Origin: Myxococcus llanfairpwllgwyngyllgogerychwyrndrobwllllantysiliogogogochensis
Lineage (GTDB): Bacteria; Myxococcota; Myxococcia; Myxococcales; Myxococcaceae
Assembly (NCBI RefSeq): GCF_006636215.1
Contig: NZ_VIFM01000049.1
Coordinates: 1-53,946, forward strand
Reading direction: 5' to 3'
DNA: 53,946 bases
The notes beneath the pieces are model-generated. The model did not search any database, was not told the origin of the DNA, and worked only from the letters and a program-made list of their open reading frames with translations. This document shows positions 19,384 through 30,444 of this stretch, piece after piece; the stretch's first letter is position 1; every line of letters starts with the position of its first letter. A program made the translations under genes and the position numbers.

Positions 19384-19866
19384 TCATGGGACTGCGAGTG
19401 GAGCGCTCGCCGGTTCCTCCGACATGCTCAAGTCGATGGTGAGCAGACCGCCCGCCGCGAGCGAGCTCGTCAAACAGGACTCCATGTAGCCCGCCCCGCG
19501 AGCACAGACGGTCAACCGCCCCGAGGGGACAGCGACAAACTCGGCCATGCCGTTCGCGTCCGTCCGCAGTTGCTCCGGATGCACGACGCGGGGCCTCGTC
19601 TCCCGCATGATGCCCACCGTCACGCCTCGCAGCGGATGCCCACTCCATCTCTTCAGGGCCCGGACATGAACGCGCCCCAGCGCCTCCGGCCTGGACGGCG
19701 GAGGCGGAGGAAGCACCTTGTCGGGAGGCGGCTCCACGGGCGGCGGGGCCTTCTCCACCACGCGGTGCGGAGTCGGAGGACTCAGCTCACGCCGCAGGTA
19801 CGCCGCGAGCGAGAGCGACAGCACGACTCCCACGATGGCGACAGTCCATCGACCCCCTGGTGCCAT
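19384..19866 (-). CDS. Membrane-anchored protein with Pro-rich linker and carboxypeptidase-regulatory-like domain
   Basis: A 160-residue protein. A single N-terminal hydrophobic helix (about 8-24) serves as signal anchor. A linker of Pro, Lys and Glu (about 30-60) can span the periplasm. Residues about 65-155 resemble a CarboxypepD_reg-like beta-sandwich, with GRVHVRALKRWSGHPLRGVTVGI, then TDANGMAEF and a VPSGRLTV strand. Such domains occur as stalk or recognition modules in outer surface proteins. It lies 54 bp downstream of the repeat protein on the same strand and may be part of the same transcript. The precise function is unknown. Confidence 0.65.
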   Translation of the reverse strand: MAPGGRWTVAIVGVVLSLSLAAYLRRELSPPTPHRVVEKAPPPVEPPPDKVLPPPPPSRPEALGRVHVRALKRWSGHPLRGVTVGIMRETRPRVVHPEQLRTDANGMAEFVAVPSGRLTVCARGAGYMESCLTSSLAAGGLLTIDLSMSEEPASAPLAVP

Positions 19867-19967
19867 CCGGTGGTCTCTCCTGGGACCACCATTGCGAGAG
19901 CGCGGCGGTCGACGCTCGAAAGACTAACATCGCGGTTCCAGAGTGCGCTCGCGGTCGGGAGGTCTTC

Positions 19968-20384
19968 ATGTCGTGGTGGGTCTATGCCTTGCTCTCCGCC
20001 CTCTTCGCGGCGCTCACCGCCGTGCTGGCGAAGGTCGGCGTCGAGGGTGTTCCCTCCACACTCGCCACGGCCCTGCGCACCTGCGTCGTCCTCGTCTTCG
20101 CCTGGGGCATCTCCCTGGCCCGGGGAGAACACGCCGCCCTGCCGTCCTTGAGCCGCAAGACGCTGCTGTTCCTCGCGCTGTCGGGCATCGCCACCGGCCT
20201 GTCGTGGCTGGCCTACTTCCGCGCTCTCCAGCTCGGGCCGGCCTCGCGCGTGGCGCCGCTCGACAAGCTCAGCCTGCCGCTGACCGTGCTCCTCGCCGTC
20301 GTCCTCCTGCACGAGCCGCTCTCGTGGAAGCTGGGGGCGGGCGTGGCGCTGATGGTGGCGGGCGCCCTGCTGACCCTCCGCTGA
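19968..20384 (+). CDS. EamA-family small transporter
   Basis: A 138-residue integral membrane protein of the half-length EamA (drug/metabolite transporter) type. It has about five transmembrane segments: residues 1-22, 30-50, 65-85, 95-112 and 118-136. The typical EamA ending PLTVLLAVVLLHEPLSWKLGAGVALMVAGALL is present over two adjacent segments. A full-length DMT has ten segments, so this one probably works as a dimer. ATG 19968 follows GGGAGG at good spacing; an in-frame start 108 bp upstream is rejected. The exported substrate is unknown. It is divergent from the regulatory-like domain gene. Confidence 0.85.
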   Translation: MSWWVYALLSALFAALTAVLAKVGVEGVPSTLATALRTCVVLVFAWGISLARGEHAALPSLSRKTLLFLALSGIATGLSWLAYFRALQLGPASRVAPLDKLSLPLTVLLAVVLLHEPLSWKLGAGVALMVAGALLTLR

Positions 20385-20494
20385 ACGATGGAGCACCCGG
20401 CCCCGCATCGAAATTCCGCGACATCACCCGGGACTGGTAGGGTCCCTCGCCGCTCACGATTCCCCCCGCTTCCGCGGCACACGAGGTCCCCCGC

Positions 20495-21010
20495 ATGGAG
20501 ATGCTCTGCACCTTGCGCAGCGTCACGGAGGCGCAGCGCGACGCCTTGCTTCAGGCCCCCAAGCGCCTGGACGACTTCCTCGACGACGAGGAGGACTTCG
20601 GAGACCCGAAGGGCGGAGCATTCCTGGAACTGGACATCGGCGAGGCCTGGCACGGCCTCCAGTACCTGCTCACCGGGACGCCCTGGGAGGGCAGCGCGCC
20701 GCTGGACTTCCTGGTGCGCGGCGGCGTGGACGTGGGCGACATCCCCTCGGATGAAGGCACCGCGCGCGTCTTCTCGCCCGAGCAGGTGAAGGTGCTCGCC
20801 TCCGCGCTGCGCGAGGTGTCCGAGAACACGCTGCGCCGCCGCTACGACGCGGTGGAGATGCAGGCCCAGGACATCTACCCCGGCACGTGGGAAGAGCCGC
20901 CCGACGACTCGGACCCGCTGGAGGAGATGGTCTCCTACTTCGACGAGCTCCAGAAGTTCATGGCCCAGATGGGCAAGCGCGGGGACGCGCTGCTGGTGCA
21001 CATCGGCTGA
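20495..21010 (+). CDS. DUF1877 (YfbM-like) protein
   Basis: A 171-residue soluble protein recognised as DUF1877 by the conserved DIGEAWHGLQYLLTG segment and the later EVSENTLRRRYDAVEM and DELQKFMA segments. YfbM relatives have known structures but no assigned function. Its start is near a GAGGTC site upstream. It is on the same strand as the EamA gene, 110 bp downstream, and convergent with the TSUP transporter. A function is not suggested by the neighbours. Confidence 0.8.
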   Translation: MEMLCTLRSVTEAQRDALLQAPKRLDDFLDDEEDFGDPKGGAFLELDIGEAWHGLQYLLTGTPWEGSAPLDFLVRGGVDVGDIPSDEGTARVFSPEQVKVLASALREVSENTLRRRYDAVEMQAQDIYPGTWEEPPDDSDPLEEMVSYFDELQKFMAQMGKRGDALLVHIG

Positions 21011-21033
21011 AGCCACCGGGGGCGCGCCCCACG

Positions 21034-21807
21034 TCAGCCCATCACCACGTCGCGCCCCAGCTTCAGCACCAGCGCCAGCACCACGGCGAGCACCACCTTG
21101 CGCACCAGCGTGTCGCCGCCCTTCACCGCCAGGTGCGCGCCCAGCCACGCGCCGGTGAACTGCGCGGCGGCCATGGGCAACGCCACCTTCCAGAGCACCA
21201 CGCCATTGAGGGCGAAGAGGGCCATGGACGCCAGGTTGGAGGCGAAGTTCACCACCTTCGCGTCGGCGGAGGCGCGGGCCAGTCCGTGGCCCAGCAGCGT
21301 GTTGAAGCCGACGATGAGGAAGGTGCCCGTCCCCGGACCGAAGAACCCGTCATAGGTGCCGACGGCCAGCGCGATGAGCCCGCCGATGGCGAGCGCGCGC
21401 GGCCGGGGTGAGGGCTCCGTCCTGGCCCCGGAGGCAGGCGTCCGCCGGAACGCGAGGAACACGGCCACCGCGATGAGCAGCACGAGCACCAGCGGCTTGA
21501 GCACCTCCGGCTTCACCAGCAGCACCAGCGCGGCGCCAGCGAACGCACCTCCCAGGCCGAAGGGGAACGTCACACGCGCCAGCCTCCAGTCCACCAGCCC
21601 CGAGCGCGAGAAGCGGACCAGCGCGGCGAACGAGCCGAAGACGGACTGCCCCTTGTTGGTGCCCAGCGCCACGTGGGGCGGCAACCCCACCGTCAGGAGC
21701 GCGGGCAGGGTGATGAGCCCGCCACCTCCCGCGATGGCGTCCACCAGGCCCGCGACCAGCGCGGCGACGCACAGCAGGAGGAGTTGCTGCGCACTGACGT
21801 CCACCAT
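21034..21807 (-). CDS. TSUP (TauE/SafE) family transporter
   Basis: A 257-residue membrane protein with eight predicted helices. The first repeat has LVAGLVDAIAGGGGLITLPALL and GTNKGQSVFGS, and the second has GTYDGFFGPGTGTFLIVGF and NFASNLASM, the twin signature of the TSUP family. Members move sulfite, sulfoacetate, thiosulfate or other organosulfur anions; the substrate here cannot be read. The ATG at 21807, with AGGTGG upstream, was chosen; the open frame upstream adds 30 residues that look non-coding. It stands alone, convergent with the DUF1877 gene and divergent from the Cys-repeat gene. Confidence 0.88.
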   Translation of the reverse strand: MVDVSAQQLLLLCVAALVAGLVDAIAGGGGLITLPALLTVGLPPHVALGTNKGQSVFGSFAALVRFSRSGLVDWRLARVTFPFGLGGAFAGAALVLLVKPEVLKPLVLVLLIAVAVFLAFRRTPASGARTEPSPRPRALAIGGLIALAVGTYDGFFGPGTGTFLIVGFNTLLGHGLARASADAKVVNFASNLASMALFALNGVVLWKVALPMAAAQFTGAWLGAHLAVKGGDTLVRKVVLAVVLALVLKLGRDVVMG

Positions 21808-21951
21808 GAAATCCACCTGGGTGTCTCCCTCGGCTCGAACGGCGCCTGGGTACCACGCGCCTGAAGCGCCGTCGCGCCCGCCCGCTTCTTGCGTCACCGC
21901 GCGCCTTGGGCGTCAATGCCCTCGCGACACTCCCCTGCTTCCGAGGTCACC

Positions 21952-22764
21952 ATGCTCGCCTCCCTCGTCACCTTGCTGGCGCTCACGCTGGCCTCGGCAC
22001 CGCCGTCGCAGGACCCCAACGCCCCCTCCTGCCGCTCCATGAACAGCCAGGTGGCCTGTGGTTATGGGTGCAAGTCGGACTCGAACCGGGCCCGGTGTGC
22101 GCAGACGCCGCAGGGGCGCTGTCAGGTGGTGGACGGCCAGGCGGTGTGCTTCGACCCGCCGGCCTACGTGGTGAAGGCGTACGGCGCCTCGCTGCCGGAC
22201 CCCGAGTGCAAGGCCATCGATGGCGTGGTGGCGTGTGGCTACAACTGCGCGACGCAGCCGGGTCGGGTGAAGTGCGCGAAGTCTCCGGCCGGGGTGTGCC
22301 GAGGTCGCAGCGGCGAGGTGGAGTGCTTCGACCCACCGGCCATCGTCTTCGCCGTCTACGGCAAGGACACGCCCCGCGCGGACTGCCGCAGCAACAGCGT
22401 GGAGCTGACGTGCGGCTACAACTGCCTGAACGTCCCGGAGGGGGTGCGTTGCAACAAGACGCCCGCGGGAGTGTGCAAGATGGCGAGTGGCCGCATCACC
22501 TGCTTCGACCCGTCTCCGGCCGCGCTCTGCGCCTGGAAGCGCACCTTGCCCGCGCCCGAGTGCCGCAACAGCGAGTCCGGGCCGGTGTGTGGCTACGGGT
22601 GCACCACCGCGTTCTCGAAGTCGGCCTGTGCGTCCACGCCGGCGGGGCTGTGCAAGGTCTTCGACAGTGAGGTGTTCTGCTTCGACCCCCCGGCCGAGCA
22701 GCAGGCGGACGCGGCGTGCCTGTCCGTGCTGGGGCTGGCCACCCTCGACGGCGCCACGCCCTGA
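21952..22764 (+). CDS. Secreted protein with four tandem six-cysteine repeats
   Basis: A 270-residue exported protein. A short signal peptide (MLASLVTLLALTLASA) is followed by four tandem modules of about 59 residues from residue 27. Each module has six cysteines arranged as C, then (A/T/V)CGY(G/N)C, then C, C and CFDP(P/S). The order is clearly a repeated disulfide domain. Segments linking modules contain Ala/Val/Pro. The first two modules share long identical runs such as CFDPPA. No similar known domain comes to mind. The ATG at 21952 is supported by GAGG upstream and by the signal peptide. It is monocistronic and secreted or periplasmic. Confidence 0.8.
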   Translation: MLASLVTLLALTLASAPPSQDPNAPSCRSMNSQVACGYGCKSDSNRARCAQTPQGRCQVVDGQAVCFDPPAYVVKAYGASLPDPECKAIDGVVACGYNCATQPGRVKCAKSPAGVCRGRSGEVECFDPPAIVFAVYGKDTPRADCRSNSVELTCGYNCLNVPEGVRCNKTPAGVCKMASGRITCFDPSPAALCAWKRTLPAPECRNSESGPVCGYGCTTAFSKSACASTPAGLCKVFDSEVFCFDPPAEQQADAACLSVLGLATLDGATP

Positions 22765-22776
22765 CGCCCTGTATGA

Positions 22777-25776
<3,000 letters not shown>

Positions 25777-25787
25777 GGTGCGCCCCC

Positions 25788-25819
25788 CGTCCGGGAGGGG
25801 CCTGGGGCCCCGCCGGACG
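25788..25819 (+). terminator. Long two-part hairpin after the J-domain gene
   Basis: An outer CGTCCGG/CCGGACG pairing encloses an inner GGGGCC-TGG-GGCCCC hairpin. It lies between the J-domain stop and the yhbY ribosome binding site, and lacks a T-run. It is likely to terminate the first transcript. Confidence 0.6.
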
Positions 25820-25838
25820 AGTCGAAGGAGATAGCAAC

Positions 25839-26129
25839 GTGCCGCTCACCGGGAAGCAACGCCGCCATCTGCGCGCGCTCGGACACCACCTGGAGCCGGT
25901 GGTCATCGTCGGTCAATCCGGCGTCACCGAGGGCGTCATCGCCGCCGTCGAGCAGGCGCTGCATGACCACGAGCTCATCAAGGTGAAGATCAACGACGGT
26001 CCGGAGACGCGCCAGGAAGCCTCCGCGCGCATCGCCGAGGGCACGGGCGCCGACCAGGCCCAGCTCCTGGGCCGCACCGCCCTGTTCTTCAAGAAGCGCA
26101 AAGAGGACTCCAAGTTCGAGAAGTTCTGA
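25839..26129 (+). CDS. yhbY: CRS1/YhbY-domain RNA-binding protein
   Basis: A 96-residue single-domain protein. LTGKQRRHLRALGHHLEPVV, the VGQSGVT loop and ELIKVKI match the CRM/YhbY family. These proteins bind pre-50S ribosomal particles in bacteria. It begins with GTG at 25839 after GAAGGAG. The C-terminal end is Lys-rich. It is preceded by a terminator hairpin, so it probably has its own promoter, and is convergent with the enoyl-CoA hydratase gene 21 bp away. Confidence 0.92.
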   Translation: MPLTGKQRRHLRALGHHLEPVVIVGQSGVTEGVIAAVEQALHDHELIKVKINDGPETRQEASARIAEGTGADQAQLLGRTALFFKKRKEDSKFEKF

Positions 26130-26150
26130 CGGACCGCGCCCGGGGCCGCC

Positions 26151-26939
26151 TCACTTGCCGGTGAAGCGGGCCTCGCGGCGCTCGAGGAAGGACTGGACGC
26201 CCTCGGCGGCGTCCTCCGTTCCCGCCAGCCGCAGCAGTTGGGGCAGCAGCGCGCGCGCCGCCGCCTCGGGCCCCTCGTGCACCGCCTGTCGCGCGGACGC
26301 GAGCGTCGCCTGGACCCCCAGCGGCGCCTGCTTCGACACCGTCTCCGCCAGGGCCAGCGCGCGCTCCAGGTGACGGCCGCGCTCGACGACTTCCTGCACC
26401 AGTCCCATCCGGTAGGCCTCGCGCGCGTCGAACTCGTCGCCCGTGAGCAGCCAGCGCATGGCATTGCCCCATCCCGCCCGCTGCGGGAAGCGCAGGGTGG
26501 CGCCGCCGAACGGGAAGATGCCGCGCTTGATTTCAATCTGTCCGAAGCGTGCGTCCTCGGAGGCCACCGCGATGTCCGCCGCGAGGATGAGTTCGATGGA
26601 CAGCGTGAGGCACAGGCCCTGGACGGCGACGATGAGCGGCTTGGTCCTCAGCGCTCCCTGGATGCCCCACGGGTCGATGGCGCCCTCGGAGTAGAGCGGC
26701 TCGCCACTGGAGAGGGCGGGCGCGACGCTCGCCAGGTCCAGGCCCGCGGAGAAGTGGTCGCCCACCGCGAAGATGACCATGCACCGCACGTCCGGATGAC
26801 GGTCCGCCTCGGTCACCGCGGACGACAGTCCCCGCAACATGCCGACATCGAACGCATTGCGCTTCTCCGGCCGGTGGATGCCGATGAGGGCGAGGTGACC
26901 GCGCACTTCCAGGGTGATGCGAGGATCCGATGGGCTCAT
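26151..26939 (-). CDS. Enoyl-CoA hydratase/isomerase (crotonase) family protein
   Basis: A 262-residue crotonase-fold enzyme. The oxyanion-hole stretch HFSAGLDL and the conserved region VQGLCLTLSIELILAAD to DARFGQIEIKRG are present. The two catalytic glutamates of classical enoyl-CoA hydratase (Glu144 and Glu164 in the rat enzyme) line up with Glu116 and Glu136, so hydratase activity is plausible. I chose ATG 26939, with GGAG upstream, over 26981, because the usual family N-terminus (DPRITLEVRG) follows it. It probably acts in fatty-acid or amino-acid acyl-CoA metabolism. It stands alone, downstream of the ceramidase-like gene on the same strand, 151 bp away. Confidence 0.85.
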   Translation of the reverse strand: MSPSDPRITLEVRGHLALIGIHRPEKRNAFDVGMLRGLSSAVTEADRHPDVRCMVIFAVGDHFSAGLDLASVAPALSSGEPLYSEGAIDPWGIQGALRTKPLIVAVQGLCLTLSIELILAADIAVASEDARFGQIEIKRGIFPFGGATLRFPQRAGWGNAMRWLLTGDEFDAREAYRMGLVQEVVERGRHLERALALAETVSKQAPLGVQATLASARQAVHEGPEAAARALLPQLLRLAGTEDAAEGVQSFLERREARFTGK

Positions 26940-27090
26940 GGGGCGCTCCACGGTGAAGAAGGGAGCGCCAGTTTCCGCCATGCGGCCCTGGCGACGCCAT
27001 CGCGCTCGCCCCGCCGTCCAGCAAAGGACGTTCAGGACCGTCCCGACAGGCCGCCGACAAGGCCCGTGCATCCAACCACCGCGGGCGACG

Positions 27091-28401
27091 TCAGCGCGTG
27101 AAGCCCGCGGTGCTGGCGGCAAGCTCCGCCGCTTCGCCCAGTCGCTCCAGCAGCGAGGGACCGAAGTACTGCCGTCGCGACTCACCGCCGCTCACGCGCA
27201 CCAACTCCGGCGTCTCCACATAGCCCACGTATCCACCCGCGAGCCCCAGCACCCCCGAGGCCCCGGTGCGTCCCACCAGCACCGCGCCCGCGTCGACGGT
27301 GGGCTCACCCGGCACCGTCACCAGCTCCAGCGGCCCCAGCACCAACGCCGCCACTTCCGCCACGCGCTCGGAGGAACCGCACAGCAGGTTGTCACCCGCG
27401 GCGCGAGTGAATGACGGCACCAGCCGCGACGCATCCGGCCGAGGCATCACCGCCTCCGCGCGCACCAATGACAGCCGGACCGAAGGCCCCACGGAAGCCA
27501 TGGGCACCTTGCCCGCGAGGTCGGACAACGCCCGAGCAAAGGCGGACACACGCTCCAGCCCCTGCCCTTCGGAGAAGGCCACCGAGGCGTTGCCGACCGC
27601 GCCTTGCAACAGCAGCGTCACGCCGCTGCCCTCGGACTCGCGCAGCGAGCTGAGTCGCCCCGGGTAGTCCGGGTCCACGTACGCGCGCTGCCGGGGCACC
27701 ATCGCGGGATGCGCGGCGAAGAAGAGCAGCTCCGCCACCGGGGCCGAGGCGCCGCGCAGCACCGCGCGAGTCAAGGAGCCATCCGGCGCGGTGCCACCGC
27801 TGCGCGTGTAGACGAAGGAGGGCTCCTTCGCCTCGCCCAGCTCCAGCGTCACGTCGGTGAGCGCGGCGGCGGCCTGTTGCAGCGCGGCGCTCGCGGCGGC
27901 GACGACGGCCTCCAGCGAGTCCTCCCGGTAGCGCCCCGTCCCGACGAGCTGTGACACCAGGCGGCTGTCATAACCTCCCAGCGAGGAGTGCGTGTGCGTG
28001 GCCAGCACCAGCACGTCCTGCAGTCCGGCGGCGAGCGCTCGCTCGCGCACCTTGGCGGTCACCGCATCCGTGACGAGCAGCAACTCGAGCGACACCAACC
28101 CCACCCGCGTGTTCCCCGACTCCAGCACCACCGCGCGAGCATGGAGCGGCGGGTCGGACTGGCTCGCATCCGGACGCGGAGGCGAGTACCCCGCGACCAC
28201 CACCGGAAACGGCGGCACGAGCGGCACCTTCGCCGCGCCCGCGCGCAACGCACCTTCTGTTTTCACCTGAGACAGCAGCACGGGCGCGCGCTCTGCCCAG
28301 GTGCCACACCAGTTCCATGAACCCAATGAATAAGCGGCACCCACGGTGAGCAGGACCAGGGGAAACAGGGAACGCCAGGAGGCTCGTCGCGGGGAAGCCA
28401 T
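27091..28401 (-). CDS. Neutral/alkaline ceramidase-like membrane protein
   Basis: A 436-residue protein. An uncleaved hydrophobic N-terminal segment (about 12-28) probably anchors it. The mature region has the pattern of neutral ceramidase N-terminal domains: a VVVAGY strand, [20 protein letters not shown] and the metal-binding [11 protein letters not shown], with His136 and His138. A second His occurs in [11 protein letters not shown]. Neutral ceramidases hydrolyse the amide of ceramide at the cell surface, with zinc bound by His and Glu. The C-terminal domain of classical ceramidases is not obvious, so the protein is shorter than the usual 650-plus residues. The substrate is uncertain. ATG 28401 lacks a clear ribosome binding site. 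It is divergent from purF. Confidence 0.75.
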   Translation of the reverse strand: MASPRRASWRSLFPLVLLTVGAAYSLGSWNWCGTWAERAPVLLSQVKTEGALRAGAAKVPLVPPFPVVVAGYSPPRPDASQSDPPLHARAVVLESGNTRVGLVSLELLLVTDAVTAKVRERALAAGLQDVLVLATHTHSSLGGYDSRLVSQLVGTGRYREDSLEAVVAAASAALQQAAAALTDVTLELGEAKEPSFVYTRSGGTAPDGSLTRAVLRGASAPVAELLFFAAHPAMVPRQRAYVDPDYPGRLSSLRESEGSGVTLLLQGAVGNASVAFSEGQGLERVSAFARALSDLAGKVPMASVGPSVRLSLVRAEAVMPRPDASRLVPSFTRAAGDNLLCGSSERVAEVAALVLGPLELVTVPGEPTVDAGAVLVGRTGASGVLGLAGGYVGYVETPELVRVSGGESRRQYFGPSLLERLGEAAELAASTAGFTR

Positions 28402-28545
28402 GCGGTGGCGAGACTAACGGGACGGTGCTCGTACCGCGAGGCTCGTGTGCCCACATGGGCCGACTCCGGTGGCGGGTGGAATACCCACCAGAGGGGCGTG
28501 CGTTCCTGTTCCGCTCATCGCCCGAAAGGAGTAAGGCACCGCGCC

Positions 28546-29934
28546 ATGTGCGGCATCTTCGGAATCACGGGACACGCCGAGGCCTCTAACCTGACGTACC
28601 TGGGGCTGCACGCCCTGCAGCACCGCGGTCAGGAGTCCGCTGGCATCGTCGCCTCCGACGGCCACGGTCTTCGGGCGCACCGTCAGATGGGGTTGGTGGC
28701 TGATATTTTCGACGCGCCGGTGCTCGCCGGCCTGCCTGGCCAGTCGGCCATCGGACACGTGCGGTACTCGACGGCCGGTGGCAGCCAGCTCAAGAACGCT
28801 CAGCCGCTCTTCGTGGCGTACGCGGGAGGACAGGTCGCCGTCGCGCACAATGGCAACCTGGTGAACGCGGGAGCGCTGAAGGAGAAGCTGGAGGCCGACG
28901 GAGCCATCTTCCAGTCGGACGCGGACACGGAGGTCATCATGCACCTCCTGGCTCGCTCCAAGCAGGTGAGCTTCGAGCAGAAGCTCGTGGAGGCGCTGCG
29001 CAAGGTGGAAGGCGCCTACAGCCTGCTGGTGCTCACGCAGAACAAGCTGGTCGCGGTGAGGGACCCGCTGGGCATCCGGCCGCTGGTGTTGGGGCGGATG
29101 AAGGAAGGCGCGTACGTGGTCGCCAGCGAGACGACCGCGTTGGACCTCATCGAAGCGGATGTGGTGCGCGAGCTGGAGCCGGGCGAGCTGCTGGTCATCG
29201 AGAACGGCGTGCTGCGCACCAGCAGGCCCTTCGCGGAGCCTCCGCGCCTGGGGCGCTGCATCTTCGAGCAGGTGTACTTCGCGCGTCCGGACTCGGTGTT
29301 GTTCGGCAACAGCGTGTACGAGGTGCGCAAGCAGATGGGCATGCAGCTTGCGCGCGAGCAGCCGGCGCCCGACGCGGACCTGGTCATCGCGGTGCCGGAC
29401 TCGGGCGTGGCGGCGGCCATCGGCTTCTCACAGCAGAGCGGGATTCCGTATGACGTGGGCCTCATCCGCAGCCACTACGTGGGCCGCACGTTCATCGAGC
29501 CGCAGCAGTCCATCCGTCACTTCGGCGTGAAGCTGAAGCTGTCGGCGGTGCGGCACGTGCTCAAGGGCAAGCGCGTGGTGGTGGTGGACGACTCCATCGT
29601 CCGGGGCACCACGAGCCGCAAAATCGTGAAGATGATCAAGGCCGCGGGAGCGCTGGAGGTGCATCTGCGCATCTCCTCGCCGCCGACGAAGTGGCCCTGC
29701 TTCTACGGCATCGACACGCCGAGCCGTCAGGAGCTCATCGCGGCGACGCACAGCACGGACGAAATCGCGAAGTACGTCACGGCGGACACGCTGGGCTACA
29801 TCTCGCTGGAGGGGCTGGGCACGGCGGTGGGAGACCCCAGCCGAGGCAGCTTCTGCACGGCGTGTTTCTCGGGCGAGTACCTCATCGGAGAGCTGTCACC
29901 CTCCATGCCGGAAGCAAACAAGCTCACCGCCTGA
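28546..29934 (+). CDS. purF: Amidophosphoribosyltransferase
   Basis: A 462-residue enzyme that makes 5-phosphoribosylamine from PRPP and glutamine, the first step of purine synthesis. Cys2 directly follows the start Met (MCGIFGI), so it becomes the N-terminal nucleophile after Met removal, with no propeptide. The glutaminase domain shows [10 protein letters not shown] and YSTAGGS, and the phosphoribosyl domain shows [13 protein letters not shown] (344-356). Cysteines 238, 385, 437 and 440 match the four 4Fe-4S ligands of the Bacillus-type enzyme. ATG 28546 is preceded by AAGGAG, rather far (about 15 bp). The 144-bp gap upstream separates it from the divergent ceramidase-like gene. A terminator follows. 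Confidence 0.95.
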   Translation: MCGIFGITGHAEASNLTYLGLHALQHRGQESAGIVASDGHGLRAHRQMGLVADIFDAPVLAGLPGQSAIGHVRYSTAGGSQLKNAQPLFVAYAGGQVAVAHNGNLVNAGALKEKLEADGAIFQSDADTEVIMHLLARSKQVSFEQKLVEALRKVEGAYSLLVLTQNKLVAVRDPLGIRPLVLGRMKEGAYVVASETTALDLIEADVVRELEPGELLVIENGVLRTSRPFAEPPRLGRCIFEQVYFARPDSVLFGNSVYEVRKQMGMQLAREQPAPDADLVIAVPDSGVAAAIGFSQQSGIPYDVGLIRSHYVGRTFIEPQQSIRHFGVKLKLSAVRHVLKGKRVVVVDDSIVRGTTSRKIVKMIKAAGALEVHLRISSPPTKWPCFYGIDTPSRQELIAATHSTDEIAKYVTADTLGYISLEGLGTAVGDPSRGSFCTACFSGEYLIGELSPSMPEANKLTA

Positions 29935-29960
29935 CCGGGCGTTGACGGGACGTACCAGCA

Positions 29961-29997
29961 CAAGGCCCCCTGCCCTCTCTTCGGGTCGGGGGCCTTG
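29961..29997 (+). terminator. Terminator-like hairpin after purF
   Basis: CAAGGCCCCC (29961-29970) pairs perfectly with GGGGGCCTTG (29988-29997). It lies 27 bp after the purF stop. No T-run follows. A shorter hairpin, CCTCGC-TTCA-GCGAGG, follows at 30021-30036, and may serve the minus-strand gene ending at 30120. Confidence 0.6.
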
Positions 29998-30119
29998 CTC
30001 GTTCCAGGTGGCGGTCGCGACCTCGCTTCAGCGAGGCCCCACGCCCATGGACCAGGGCCGTGGTCGCTCCGGGCGTCAGTCGAGACTCCACGCCAGCGAG
30101 GCGCCGAGTACTTCGCGCG

Positions 30120-30356
30120 TCAGTGGCGGTTGTCGAACTGGATGCCCTCGCGAACCTCGCCAAGCGCCTGCTCGGTGAGGCCGATGGCCTTCACGCGGTG
30201 GCCGCCCTTGTCGGGGGCCGCGTTCTTCAGGGTGGAGAGCGCCTTCTCCAGATGGACCATGGCGTCACGCATGCGCGGCTGACGCTCCGCCTGGGCCTGG
30301 TTGACGAAACCGCCGAGGAAGAAAGCGACAGTGGCGGCGAGGATGGTGCGGCGCAT
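30120..30356 (-). CDS. Small secreted protein with DKGGHR motif
   Basis: A 78-residue protein with a signal peptide (ATVAFFLGGFVNQAQA, cleaved before ERQ). The mature part of about 55 residues is a single predicted helical hairpin: MRDAMVHLEKALSTLKNA, a DKGGHR turn, then VKAIGLTEQALGEVREGI. I have seen DKGGHR-type helical pairs in many small exported bacterial proteins, all of unknown function. It is monocistronic, 88 bp upstream of the pseudouridine synthase stop and on the same strand. Probably periplasmic. Confidence 0.7.
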   Translation of the reverse strand: MRRTILAATVAFFLGGFVNQAQAERQPRMRDAMVHLEKALSTLKNAAPDKGGHRVKAIGLTEQALGEVREGIQFDNRH

Positions 30357-30444
30357 GAAAGGCTCCCGAGGAGGGCGCGTCAGTGACGCGAGGAGGGTGT
30401 TTCCCTCTGGAACCCAGGAGCCGCCCGGAAGTTGCGGGCCCCGG

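Noticed and set aside
26940..27185. Longer start of the enoyl-CoA hydratase
   Set aside because: The added residues overlap the 3' end of the ceramidase-like gene and do not match the family N-terminus.
30001..30110. Possible tRNA or structured RNA after purF
   Set aside because: Several hairpins occur, but there is no cloverleaf, anticodon arm or CCA-type end.
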